Assembly: GCA_945865885.1 (NCBI GenBank)
Contig: CAMBEZ010000019.1
Span: 1-38,214 of the forward strand
Reading direction: 5' to 3'
Length of the DNA stretch: 38,214 bases
Origin: Owenweeksia hongkongensis DSM 17368
GTDB lineage: Bacteria > Bacteroidota > Bacteroidia > Flavobacteriales > Schleiferiaceae
The notes below the pieces were generated by a model that was given only the letters and a program-made list of their open reading frames with translations, made no database searches and had not been told where the DNA came from. Made by a program: the position numbers and the translations under genes. Shown one piece after another: positions 7,833 to 14,694 of the stretch (its first letter is position 1; each line of letters begins with the position of its first letter).

Positions 7833-10379
7833 TTATCCGCGCAGTTGCGCGCCCGCCGCTTCTAGTTTTTCCACCATGCGCTGAACGGCGTGGTCTACAG
7901 CGCCGTCTTTCAAGGTGGCGTTGTGGTCTTGGAAGGTCAGGCGCAAGCCGTAGGAGGTGTGTCCTTCCGGCAGATTTTTACCGGTATACACGTCAAACAA
8001 CTGGACGTTGGTGAGGGTCTTCTCTTTGGTGGAGCGGCACGCCGCAACCAAGGTTCGGTAGGGAACGTGGTTGGGAACCAAGAGAGCCAAATCGCGCTCT
8101 GAGGCGGGGAATTTGGGCGGTTCTACGTATTTCTTCTGCACCCCGGCTGCTTTTTTGGCCAGGAGTCCCCAGTCCAATTCCGCCACCCAAACAGGGCCTT
8201 CCGCGTCTGTTGCGCGCAACAGGGCGGTGGCGGCCAAGCCCAGAACCCCCAAAGGGGTCCGGTCCAGGAACAAGGCAACCCCCTCGTCTACCAGCCCGGG
8301 GGCTCCGGCTTCCGGCAGGGGTTCCTCGGAATACCGTTCTTCCAATCCCAATTGGGCCAAAAGCCCCAGTACGGCGCCTTTCAGGGCGGAGAAACCGCCC
8401 GGCCGCGTTCCCCACTGCCAGTGGGGCGCGGCCCACTCGCCCCGCAGGGCGAGTCCCAGTCGCTCGCCTTCGGCGAGCGACTGGACATTTTCCTCCTTGC
8501 CCTTCAAAACCTTGGGCAACGGCAAGGCGGGAGCAGAAGCCGCCCAAGGGGTAGCGGAAGTCGGGTCCAATTTTCGGTACACCCGACCCAACTCAAACAA
8601 CAAAAGGTTGGGCTGTTGGCGTTTGACGTTGTAGGCGATGGACTCCACCAAGCCAAACAGCAAGGTTGGGCGCAAAATGCCGAGGTCTTGGCTGAGCGGG
8701 TTGAGCACTTCCACCGCGGAGCCCTCCGGAAAAGCTGGATGCTGGTGGGCGTAGGCCGCACGGGTTAGGGAGTTGTTGTAGGCTTCCAGCGCGCCGTGGG
8801 CCACCAAATAGGCAGAGGCCGATTGGCGCAAGCGGTCCGCGCCCAAGCGCGGCGTGGGTGCCAAGTGCACGCGCATGCCGTCCGGGAACGGAATTTCGTT
8901 CAAACCGTAAATCCGCAGCAACTCTTCGGTCAAGTCCGCTTGACGGGTTACGTCCCAGCGGTACGCAGGAACCTCAACCGTCCATTCGTCGGCCTCCACG
9001 GGAGACAACACGCGAATGTCCAGGGAACTGAAAATGGATGCTTGTACCTCGTTGGGCACGGCGTGCCCCATCAGCTTACGTGCCTTTTCTGGGGAAAACA
9101 CCACACTGCGCGGAGCGAGCACGGAGGTGTCTGCGGCAACGGCCTCCGCCACGGGGGCCAGGCGCACGTCTGGGCACGTCTGGCGAATCAAGTCCACGAA
9201 ACGCTGCAATGCGATAAGGCCCAAGGTGGGGTCCACTCCGCGCTCGTAGCGGAAGGAGGCGTCGGTGTTCAGGGCGTGGCGCTTGGCCGTTTTTCGCACG
9301 GCACTGGGGGCAAACCAGGCAGATTCCACTACAATGCGTTCGGTGGTGGATTGAACGCCGGAAGTCAGTCCGCCAAACACCCCCGCCAAACACAAAGGGT
9401 TGTGGGCGTCGGCTATGACTAAATCGTCCGGGTGCAGGACGCGTTCCTTTTCGTCCAAGGTGACCAATTTTTCCCCGGGCTGTGCCCGACGGATCATCAA
9501 TTGGTTGCCGCCGATGCGGTCTGCGTCGAAGGCGTGCAAGGGGTGGCCCAACTCGTGGAGCACCCAGTTGGTGGCGTCTACCAGGTTGTTGATGGGCTTG
9601 AGGCCCACGGCTTGGAGGCGCGCTTGTAGGTTTTCGGGCGAGGGTTGCACGCGAACGCCTTCGATCAGAAGTCCGAAGTAGCGCGGGCAGGCCGCTTCGT
9701 CCTCCACGCGAACCGCAACGGGCGCAACGCCCGGAGTAGCGCTCAGCAGCGTAACTGAAGGAAGCTCGGCGCGGGCCGGGGTGCCGCGGTGGGTGAGGAC
9801 GGCCGCTAAATCGCGGGCTACGCCAAAATGCCCCAGGGCGTCGGTGCGGTTGGGCGTGAGGCCCATTTCCAAGGCGTAGTCGGTCTTCCAGCCCAGGAAA
9901 TCGGCGAGCGGTTGGCCTGCGGTGGCGTTCGGGCTCAAAACCCAGATGCCGTCGTGGGAAGTTCCCAAGCCCAGTTCGTCTTCCGCGCACAGCATGCCCT
10001 CGGAAACTTCGCCGCGAATCTTGCCTTTTTGGATGTTCAGGGGTTCGGTGGAACCGGTGGGGTAGAGGGTGCAACCTACGGTGGCTACGGCTACTTTTTG
10101 GCCCACGGCCACGTTGGGGGCACCGCAAACAATGTGCAAGGGAGCATCCGCGCCCACGGCAACCGTGGTCAAGCGCAGTCGGTCCGCGTTGGGGTGCTGC
10201 TCCACCGTGAGCACTTCGCCCACCACCACGCCGCGCAAACCGCCGGGAATGCGTTCAACAGCTTCGGTGGTTTCGATTTCCAAACCCGACGCCGTCAGGT
10301 GTGCCGCGGTCTCAGCGGGCGATGGAAACGGAAGTACGTGGGGAAGCAGCTCCTGGAGCCAAGCGTAGGAAACGGTCAT
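7833..10379 (-). CDS. pheT: Phenylalanine--tRNA ligase beta subunit
   Basis: The 848-residue beta chain of the alpha2-beta2 PheRS pairs with PheS to charge tRNA-Phe. Domains in order are: N-terminal YAWLQELLP segment; EMAP/OB tRNA-binding region at about 45-150 (GEVLTVEQHPNADRL); B3/B4 editing region; B5; catalytic-like core; and a C-terminal anticodon-binding FDX-ACB domain from about residue 752 (PPKFPASERDLALL to HAVQRM). It seems slightly longer than the ~800-residue flavobacterial forms I recall. The extra length appears as a Pro/Ala-rich stretch at about residues 605-633. Three strong hairpins in the DNA lie just after it. The ATG at 10379 is supported by the normal N-terminus and a -7 element 4 bases upstream. 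pheS is not in the window. Confidence 0.97.
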   Translation of the reverse strand: MTVSYAWLQELLPHVLPFPSPAETAAHLTASGLEIETTEAVERIPGGLRGVVVGEVLTVEQHPNADRLRLTTVAVGADAPLHIVCGAPNVAVGQKVAVATVGCTLYPTGSTEPLNIQKGKIRGEVSEGMLCAEDELGLGTSHDGIWVLSPNATAGQPLADFLGWKTDYALEMGLTPNRTDALGHFGVARDLAAVLTHRGTPARAELPSVTLLSATPGVAPVAVRVEDEAACPRYFGLLIEGVRVQPSPENLQARLQAVGLKPINNLVDATNWVLHELGHPLHAFDADRIGGNQLMIRRAQPGEKLVTLDEKERVLHPDDLVIADAHNPLCLAGVFGGLTSGVQSTTERIVVESAWFAPSAVRKTAKRHALNTDASFRYERGVDPTLGLIALQRFVDLIRQTCPDVRLAPVAEAVAADTSVLAPRSVVFSPEKARKLMGHAVPNEVQASIFSSLDIRVLSPVEADEWTVEVPAYRWDVTRQADLTEELLRIYGLNEIPFPDGMRVHLAPTPRLGADRLRQSASAYLVAHGALEAYNNSLTRAAYAHQHPAFPEGSAVEVLNPLSQDLGILRPTLLFGLVESIAYNVKRQQPNLLLFELGRVYRKLDPTSATPWAASAPALPLPKVLKGKEENVQSLAEGERLGLALRGEWAAPHWQWGTRPGGFSALKGAVLGLLAQLGLEERYSEEPLPEAGAPGLVDEGVALFLDRTPLGVLGLAATALLRATDAEGPVWVAELDWGLLAKKAAGVQKKYVEPPKFPASERDLALLVPNHVPYRTLVAACRSTKEKTLTNVQLFDVYTGKNLPEGHTSYGLRLTFQDHNATLKDGAVDHAVQRMVEKLEAAGAQLRG
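8410..8482. repeat. Three consecutive perfect inverted repeats inside pheT
   Basis: There are three back-to-back palindromes: 7-bp arms at 8410-8416/8420-8426 (loop GCC); 8-bp arms at 8435-8442/8447-8454 (loop CGCA); and 11-bp arms at 8458-8468/8472-8482 (loop TTC). They encode about residues 633-657 of PheT in frame. The region includes the core stretch that aligns with other PheT proteins, so it is not simply an added segment. Confidence 0.85.
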
Positions 10380-10383
10380 GCCG

Positions 10384-10391
10384 CAAAAGTA
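10384..10391 (-). promoter_or_regulatory. -7 promoter element immediately upstream of pheT
   Basis: On the - strand this reads TACTTTTG, an exact TAnnTTTG match. Only 4 bases (cggc) separate it from the pheT ATG. With transcription starting a few bases after the element, the mRNA would begin at or next to the start codon. No -33 TTG is seen at normal spacing. Confidence 0.55.
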
Positions 10392-10448
10392 CGAAACCGG
10401 CTCCTGAATCGATGGGTTCGTTCCAATGGATTGAAGGTTGTCGTTTGG

Positions 10449-11132
10449 CTACAAGGCTCCGTACAAAAACGCAGCATACAGCCAAAAGCGCAAAAACCGG
10501 GACAGCGCTACAATTAAGTACATTCGGAAGGGAAAACGAACGACGCCAGCTACCGTAGAGGTGGGTGAGAAAGGCAGAGGAGTCATGGCGGCTAAGAAGA
10601 TCAAAAGTCCGCCAAAACGCTTGATTTGGATGAATTGTTCGGCAAATTTGACGTCCACCCATTCCTTTACCTTCGGCAACTCGTGCAACCGAACGCCCAC
10701 CCAATAGGAAACCACACCTCCGATGTAGGAGAGTGCCGCGAGCAATGAAACCATGAGCCAAGGCGCCGGGAGGCTTCGAGCCCACAAAATGTACAGGTCT
10801 GGAGGGAGTATTCCCGTAACGATTTCCGACAAAAACAAGGTGGTTATGACGGCCCACCACGGCAGAACGCGGGTGATCATGCCCACGGTTTCCGTTACGT
10901 CAAATACGTATTTGTTCAAAAAATACAGCACAACCACGGCGGCCACCACGCCCAATCCCAATTTCCAAAAAGCACGCCCAATAAATGTATACCCTCCCGT
11001 CATTTGGTAAAAACGGTGCACCACCAATAAATACTGTTTGACCGAGCGCGTTTTTGGCGTTGTGGGCATTTTTTTGACGGTTTGGGTTGATTCCGAAACG
11101 ATGATTGATTTTTCTTGCAAATGCAACGACAT
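10449..11132 (-). CDS. VTT/SNARE-associated (DedA-like) membrane protein
   Basis: An inner-membrane protein of up to 227 residues. It has a hydrophobic segment after KLGLGVVAAVVVLYFLNKYV, a central ITTLFLSEIVTGILPPDLYILWA stretch, then LLAALSYIGGVVSYWVG and a C-terminal FLAAMTPLPFSPTSTVAG followed by a membrane segment with RFLRFW. This layout, with re-entrant-looking segments and a conserved Pro/Gly C-terminal part, fits the VTT domain of the DedA/YqaA group. Members are linked to lipid scrambling or undecaprenyl-phosphate recycling. The start could be ATG 11132 or ATG 11069 (206 residues); the first 20-30 residues are polar and not obviously conserved. It begins 33 bases after the recG stop, so it is probably co-transcribed with recG. 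The specific lipid is unknown. Confidence 0.8.
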   Translation of the reverse strand: MSLHLQEKSIIVSESTQTVKKMPTTPKTRSVKQYLLVVHRFYQMTGGYTFIGRAFWKLGLGVVAAVVVLYFLNKYVFDVTETVGMITRVLPWWAVITTLFLSEIVTGILPPDLYILWARSLPAPWLMVSLLAALSYIGGVVSYWVGVRLHELPKVKEWVDVKFAEQFIQIKRFGGLLIFLAAMTPLPFSPTSTVAGVVRFPFRMYLIVALSRFLRFWLYAAFLYGAL

Positions 11133-11165
11133 TACGGGATGGGAAAGTACGCTCGGCAAATGACT

Positions 11166-13268
11166 TTAACCCACTTTGCTCCAAACAAATTTTCCGCGGG
11201 CGTAGGCGGTGAAGGCCTTCTTGAGCGCTTGGTGTTGGGGAAGTCCTAGGGTGGGGTCCTCCCGCAAGAGGTTTTCCGCGCACCACTTGGCGGTTTGCAC
11301 CAAGGATTGGTCCTGCGAAATCCGCGCCAGCTTGAACTCCAGCAAGCCGCTTTGGCGGGTGCCCAAAAGATCTCCAGGGCCGCGCAGAGAAAGATCGACG
11401 TCGGCAATTTCAAAGCCGTCGTTGGTGCGGCACATGGTTTCCACGCGCACTCGGGCGTCGTCGGACAACTTGGGACCCGTCATCAAAATGCAGTAGCTCT
11501 GGTCCGCGCCCCGGCCCACCCGACCGCGCAATTGGTGCAGCTGGCTGAGTCCAAAACGCTCGGCGTTCTCAATGATCATGACGCTGGCGTTGGGCACGTT
11601 CACGCCCACCTCAATGACGGTGGTGGCCACCATGATTTGCGTTTCCCCGCGCACAAAACGCTGCATTTCGTAGTCTTTGTCCGCAGGTTTCATCCGACCG
11701 TGCACAATGCTCACGGCGTACTGCGGCGCGGGAAAGTCGCGCCGGATGCTTTCGTAACCGTCCATCAAGTCCTTGTAATCCAAGGTCTCAGACTCCTCAA
11801 TAAGCGGATACACCAAGTAGATTTGACGCCCCAGCGCAATTTGTTGCTTCAGAAAACCCCACACTTTCAGTCGGTGGGAATCGGTGCGGTGCACCGTTTC
11901 AATGGGTTTGCGGCCGGGCGGCAATTCGTCGATCACGGAACAATCCAAATCGCCGTAGGCGCTCATGGCCAGGGTGCGCGGAATGGGGGTGGCGGTCATC
12001 ACCAGCATGTGGGGCGGGACCGTGCTCTTTTTCCACAACGTGGCGCGCTGGGCCACGCCAAACCGGTGCTGTTCGTCCACAATGGCCAGCCCCAGGTTGG
12101 AAAAGGCCACGCGGTCTTCCAACAAGGCGTGGGTGCCCACAATGAAATCCACCTTTCCGGATGCCAAGTCGGCCAAAATGCGGTTGCGCTCAGCGGTTTT
12201 GGTGCTGCCGGTGAGGAGTTCCAGTTGAAGATCCATGGTTTCCGCATAGGGAAGGAGTCCGGCGTAGTGTTGCTGCGCCAAAATTTCGGTGGGGGCCATC
12301 AGGCAGGATTGTGTGCCGTTGTCTTTGGCCAAAAGCATGCTCAAAAAAGCCACCATGGTTTTTCCGGAACCTACGTCTCCCTGCAGCAGTCGGTTCATTT
12401 GGAAGCCGGTCCGGACGTCTTGGCGAATTTCCCGAACCACGCGTTTTTGCGCCTCCGTCAATTCAAAAGGCAGCTCGTTTTCGTAAAAATGCAGAAAATA
12501 CGGTCCGACGCGGTCAAATACACGCCCGCGGTTGGCCTTCTGGCGCTGCGTTTTCTGCACCTGAAGGCCCATTTGCAGGAGGAAAAGCTCTTCAAAGGCC
12601 AGGCGCTGGCGCGCTGTGGAAAGTGAGTTGGCGTCCGCAGGGAAGTGCATGCTGCGCACGGCCTCATGACGAACGGGCCAGTTGAATTGCCGGAGCCAGT
12701 TTTCCGGCAGCCATTCGGGAACGTTGGGCGCGTCCAGGTGGACGGCGGCTCCCGCAATGAGTTTGGCCAGCCCGCGGGCGTGTAGCCCGCGGGAGGTGAG
12801 TTTTTCCGTGGTGGAATAGACCGGAAACAATCCCCGGACAGGCCGTTGGCGGAAGTCGGCCCACTTTTCCACCTCCGGATGGGTGATGTTTCGTTTCTGT
12901 TGGAAGGCGGTTACCTTGCCGTACACCACTACTTCTTCGTTCAGGGGCAGACTGGATTTGATCCACTTGGCACCCTGGAACCAAACCAATTCCAAGGATC
13001 CAGTAGCGTCTTCAAAGTGTGCTACAACTCGTTTTTTGGGCCCGGATCCGGCTTCCGTCAGGCGGGTAATGGTGCCCCGGAGTTGAATTTCCGCGGGACC
13101 CTCCACGGCCTGCGCCACCGTGTAAAACTGCGAACGGTCCACGTAGCGAAAGGGGTAGTGCTGGAGCAAATCCCCTACGGTGCGCAAACCCAATTCACCC
13201 GCCAACAGCGCGGCGCGTTGCGGCCCCACTCCTTTGAGGTACTCCAGCGGACTGTCCCACATAGTCAT
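11166..13268 (-). CDS. recG: ATP-dependent DNA helicase RecG
   Basis: A 700-residue SF2 translocase that reverses stalled replication forks and branch-migrates Holliday junctions. An N-terminal wedge/OB region comes first (YLKGVGPQRAALL, then IQLRGTITRLTEAG). Helicase motifs follow: Walker A GDVGSGKT near residue 300, DEQHRFG near 398, TATPIPRTLAM, and motif VI in QLRGRVGRG. The length is normal. Two ATGs are possible, 13268 and 13262. I chose 13268 because a consensus -7 element lies 3 bases upstream; from 13262 the element would be 9 bases away. The divergent sugar-transferase gene starts in the same few bases. A perfect 9-bp hairpin lies inside the gene at 12771-12793. It is probably co-transcribed with the VTT protein downstream. 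Confidence 0.97.
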   Translation of the reverse strand: MTMWDSPLEYLKGVGPQRAALLAGELGLRTVGDLLQHYPFRYVDRSQFYTVAQAVEGPAEIQLRGTITRLTEAGSGPKKRVVAHFEDATGSLELVWFQGAKWIKSSLPLNEEVVVYGKVTAFQQKRNITHPEVEKWADFRQRPVRGLFPVYSTTEKLTSRGLHARGLAKLIAGAAVHLDAPNVPEWLPENWLRQFNWPVRHEAVRSMHFPADANSLSTARQRLAFEELFLLQMGLQVQKTQRQKANRGRVFDRVGPYFLHFYENELPFELTEAQKRVVREIRQDVRTGFQMNRLLQGDVGSGKTMVAFLSMLLAKDNGTQSCLMAPTEILAQQHYAGLLPYAETMDLQLELLTGSTKTAERNRILADLASGKVDFIVGTHALLEDRVAFSNLGLAIVDEQHRFGVAQRATLWKKSTVPPHMLVMTATPIPRTLAMSAYGDLDCSVIDELPPGRKPIETVHRTDSHRLKVWGFLKQQIALGRQIYLVYPLIEESETLDYKDLMDGYESIRRDFPAPQYAVSIVHGRMKPADKDYEMQRFVRGETQIMVATTVIEVGVNVPNASVMIIENAERFGLSQLHQLRGRVGRGADQSYCILMTGPKLSDDARVRVETMCRTNDGFEIADVDLSLRGPGDLLGTRQSGLLEFKLARISQDQSLVQTAKWCAENLLREDPTLGLPQHQALKKAFTAYARGKFVWSKVG
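12771..12793. repeat. Perfect GC hairpin inside recG
   Basis: Arms CCCGCGGGC (12771-12779) and GCCCGCGGG (12785-12793) with a 5-base GTGTA loop form a 9-bp perfect stem. It lies in frame within recG and has no T-tract, so it is not a terminator. Confidence 0.75.
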
Positions 13269-14694
13269 GCTCAAAAATAGGCGTTACATTCGCGTTGTCG
13301 TGTATACTTCCGGTTGGTTGGGTTGGAATTGGTTCCGTTGGGCTGCAGATGTGGCCTGGATGGTGGTTGCTTTTGCGGCTGCGGTGGCCCTGCGTTTTGA
13401 GGATTTGGATGCTCAAAACCCAGCTTATTTTGATTATTACGTGCAAATGGGCTTGGTACAGGCCTTGGTTTGGGGCTTTTTAGCGCGCGGCCCCATGCAC
13501 GCCTGGGAGCCCCATTGGGGCTGGAAAGAAACCGTACTGCCGTTGCTGCGCAACCTGGGTGTCCACATTGCGTTAACGGCTTTGCTGCTCGTTGCCTTGA
13601 AGTTTACGATGTTTTCCCGATGGTTTTGGCTGCTGCACTTCAGTTTGTTCGCAATTTTGGCCTGCGTTTGGCGGGCGTTTGCGCTGGCTCTATTGCGCCG
13701 CAAATGGAAAGACTTGGCGCAAGCGCGGCCCATTTGGTTGGTGGGGCATTCGCCCGCGGCGGAGCGTTTTTTACTGGGGTTGAGCAGTCGGCCAGATTGG
13801 GCCTTGCGCGTGGAGCGCCATTGGGGGGATGATGCCTCGGCGGATTTAGAGGCTTTGAGCGGCGCGTCGTGGGATCCCGTTGAACGCCCGTATGCGGTGT
13901 ACGCAGCTCTCCCGGGCGGACATCCGGACATCCCCAAACTCCTGCGGTGGGCGGACTCCCAAGGGATTCGCTTTCGGTACCTGCCGGATTTAGGGGATTG
14001 GGGCAGCCGACGTGCGGAGCTGCACACCGAGCAAGGATTTCCTTGGGTTCAGCTGCGTTCGGAACCGTTGGCCAATCCCATCCATCGGTGGAGTAAGCGC
14101 CTGTTGGACGTGTTGGTCTCCGCGTTGGTTTTGGTGTTGTTCGGATGGTGGTTGCTTCCAGCAGCGGCCTTGTTGCTTCAGTTGGCGAGTCCCGGGCCGG
14201 TATTTTTCAAGCAGGTACGGCACGGCTACGGCGGACGCTCGTTTGTTTTGTGGAAGTTGCGCACCATGCGTCCCAACGAAGAGGCCGATCAAAAGGAGGC
14301 CCAGCCCAACGATCCCCGTTTGACCCGGGTGGGGGCTGTGGTACGGCGTTTATCGTTGGATGAATTTCCGCAGTTTTTTCAAGTCTTATGGGGCACCTTG
14401 AGTTTGGTGGGACCCCGTCCGCACATGGTATCCCAAACTCCAGAATTTCACCAACGCGTGGCATCCTATCGGGTGCGGCATTGGGTCAAACCCGGGTTGA
14501 CCGGCTTGGCGCAGGTGCGGGGTTTTCGGGGTGATTCGTCGGACCAAGAGCGTTTGGACCATCGGATTGAAGCGGATTTGTACTACGTGGAGAATGCGTC
14601 TTTGCTGCTGGACGTTCAGATTTTGGTGGAGACGGCGTGGTGGTGGATTACCGGGCGCGGAGGCGCGAAAACGCTGCCGCGTAACCGGAAATAA
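13267..14694 (+). CDS. Polyprenyl glycosylphosphotransferase (WcaJ-like sugar transferase)
   Basis: An inner-membrane initiating enzyme, up to 475 residues, that moves a sugar-1-phosphate from a nucleotide sugar to undecaprenyl phosphate to begin a surface polysaccharide. Several N-terminal membrane segments (WAADVAWMVVAFAAAVAL; LGVHIALTALLLVALKF; WLLHFSLFAILACVW) precede a soluble part. The C-terminal bacterial sugar transferase domain runs from about residue 277: KRLLDVLVSALVLVLFGW, GPVFFKQVRHGYGGRSF, WKLRTM, LSLVGPRPH near 382, and KPGLTGLAQVRG. The ATG at 13267 overlaps the recG ATG on the other strand (CATG) and would place recG's -7 element inside this gene. GTG at 13300, 7 bases after TACATTCG, avoids that (464 residues). 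Its 3' end overlaps the glycosyltransferase gene by 47 bases. The sugar is not determinable. Confidence 0.92.
   Translation: MLKNRRYIRVVVYTSGWLGWNWFRWAADVAWMVVAFAAAVALRFEDLDAQNPAYFDYYVQMGLVQALVWGFLARGPMHAWEPHWGWKETVLPLLRNLGVHIALTALLLVALKFTMFSRWFWLLHFSLFAILACVWRAFALALLRRKWKDLAQARPIWLVGHSPAAERFLLGLSSRPDWALRVERHWGDDASADLEALSGASWDPVERPYAVYAALPGGHPDIPKLLRWADSQGIRFRYLPDLGDWGSRRAELHTEQGFPWVQLRSEPLANPIHRWSKRLLDVLVSALVLVLFGWWLLPAAALLLQLASPGPVFFKQVRHGYGGRSFVLWKLRTMRPNEEADQKEAQPNDPRLTRVGAVVRRLSLDEFPQFFQVLWGTLSLVGPRPHMVSQTPEFHQRVASYRVRHWVKPGLTGLAQVRGFRGDSSDQERLDHRIEADLYYVENASLLLDVQILVETAWWWITGRGGAKTLPRNRK
13272..13279 (-). promoter_or_regulatory. -7 promoter element immediately upstream of recG
   Basis: The - strand reads TATTTTTG, an exact TAnnTTTG match, 3 bases (agc) before the recG ATG at 13268. 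A leaderless or near-leaderless transcript is predicted. It lies back to back with the candidate element for the divergent sugar-transferase gene. Confidence 0.55.
13285..13292 (+). promoter_or_regulatory. Candidate -7 element for the sugar-transferase gene
   Basis: TACATTCG differs from TAnnTTTG by one base (TTCG for TTTG). It lies 7 bases before an in-frame GTG at 13300. If used, the sugar transferase would start at 13300 rather than at the ATG at 13267. Confidence 0.4.

Noticed and set aside
11295-12626. A 443-codon open frame on the + strand opposite recG
   Set aside because: It is fully antisense to a well-conserved helicase, rich in His/Gly/Gln with no domain, and is explained by the GC-rich codon pattern of recG.
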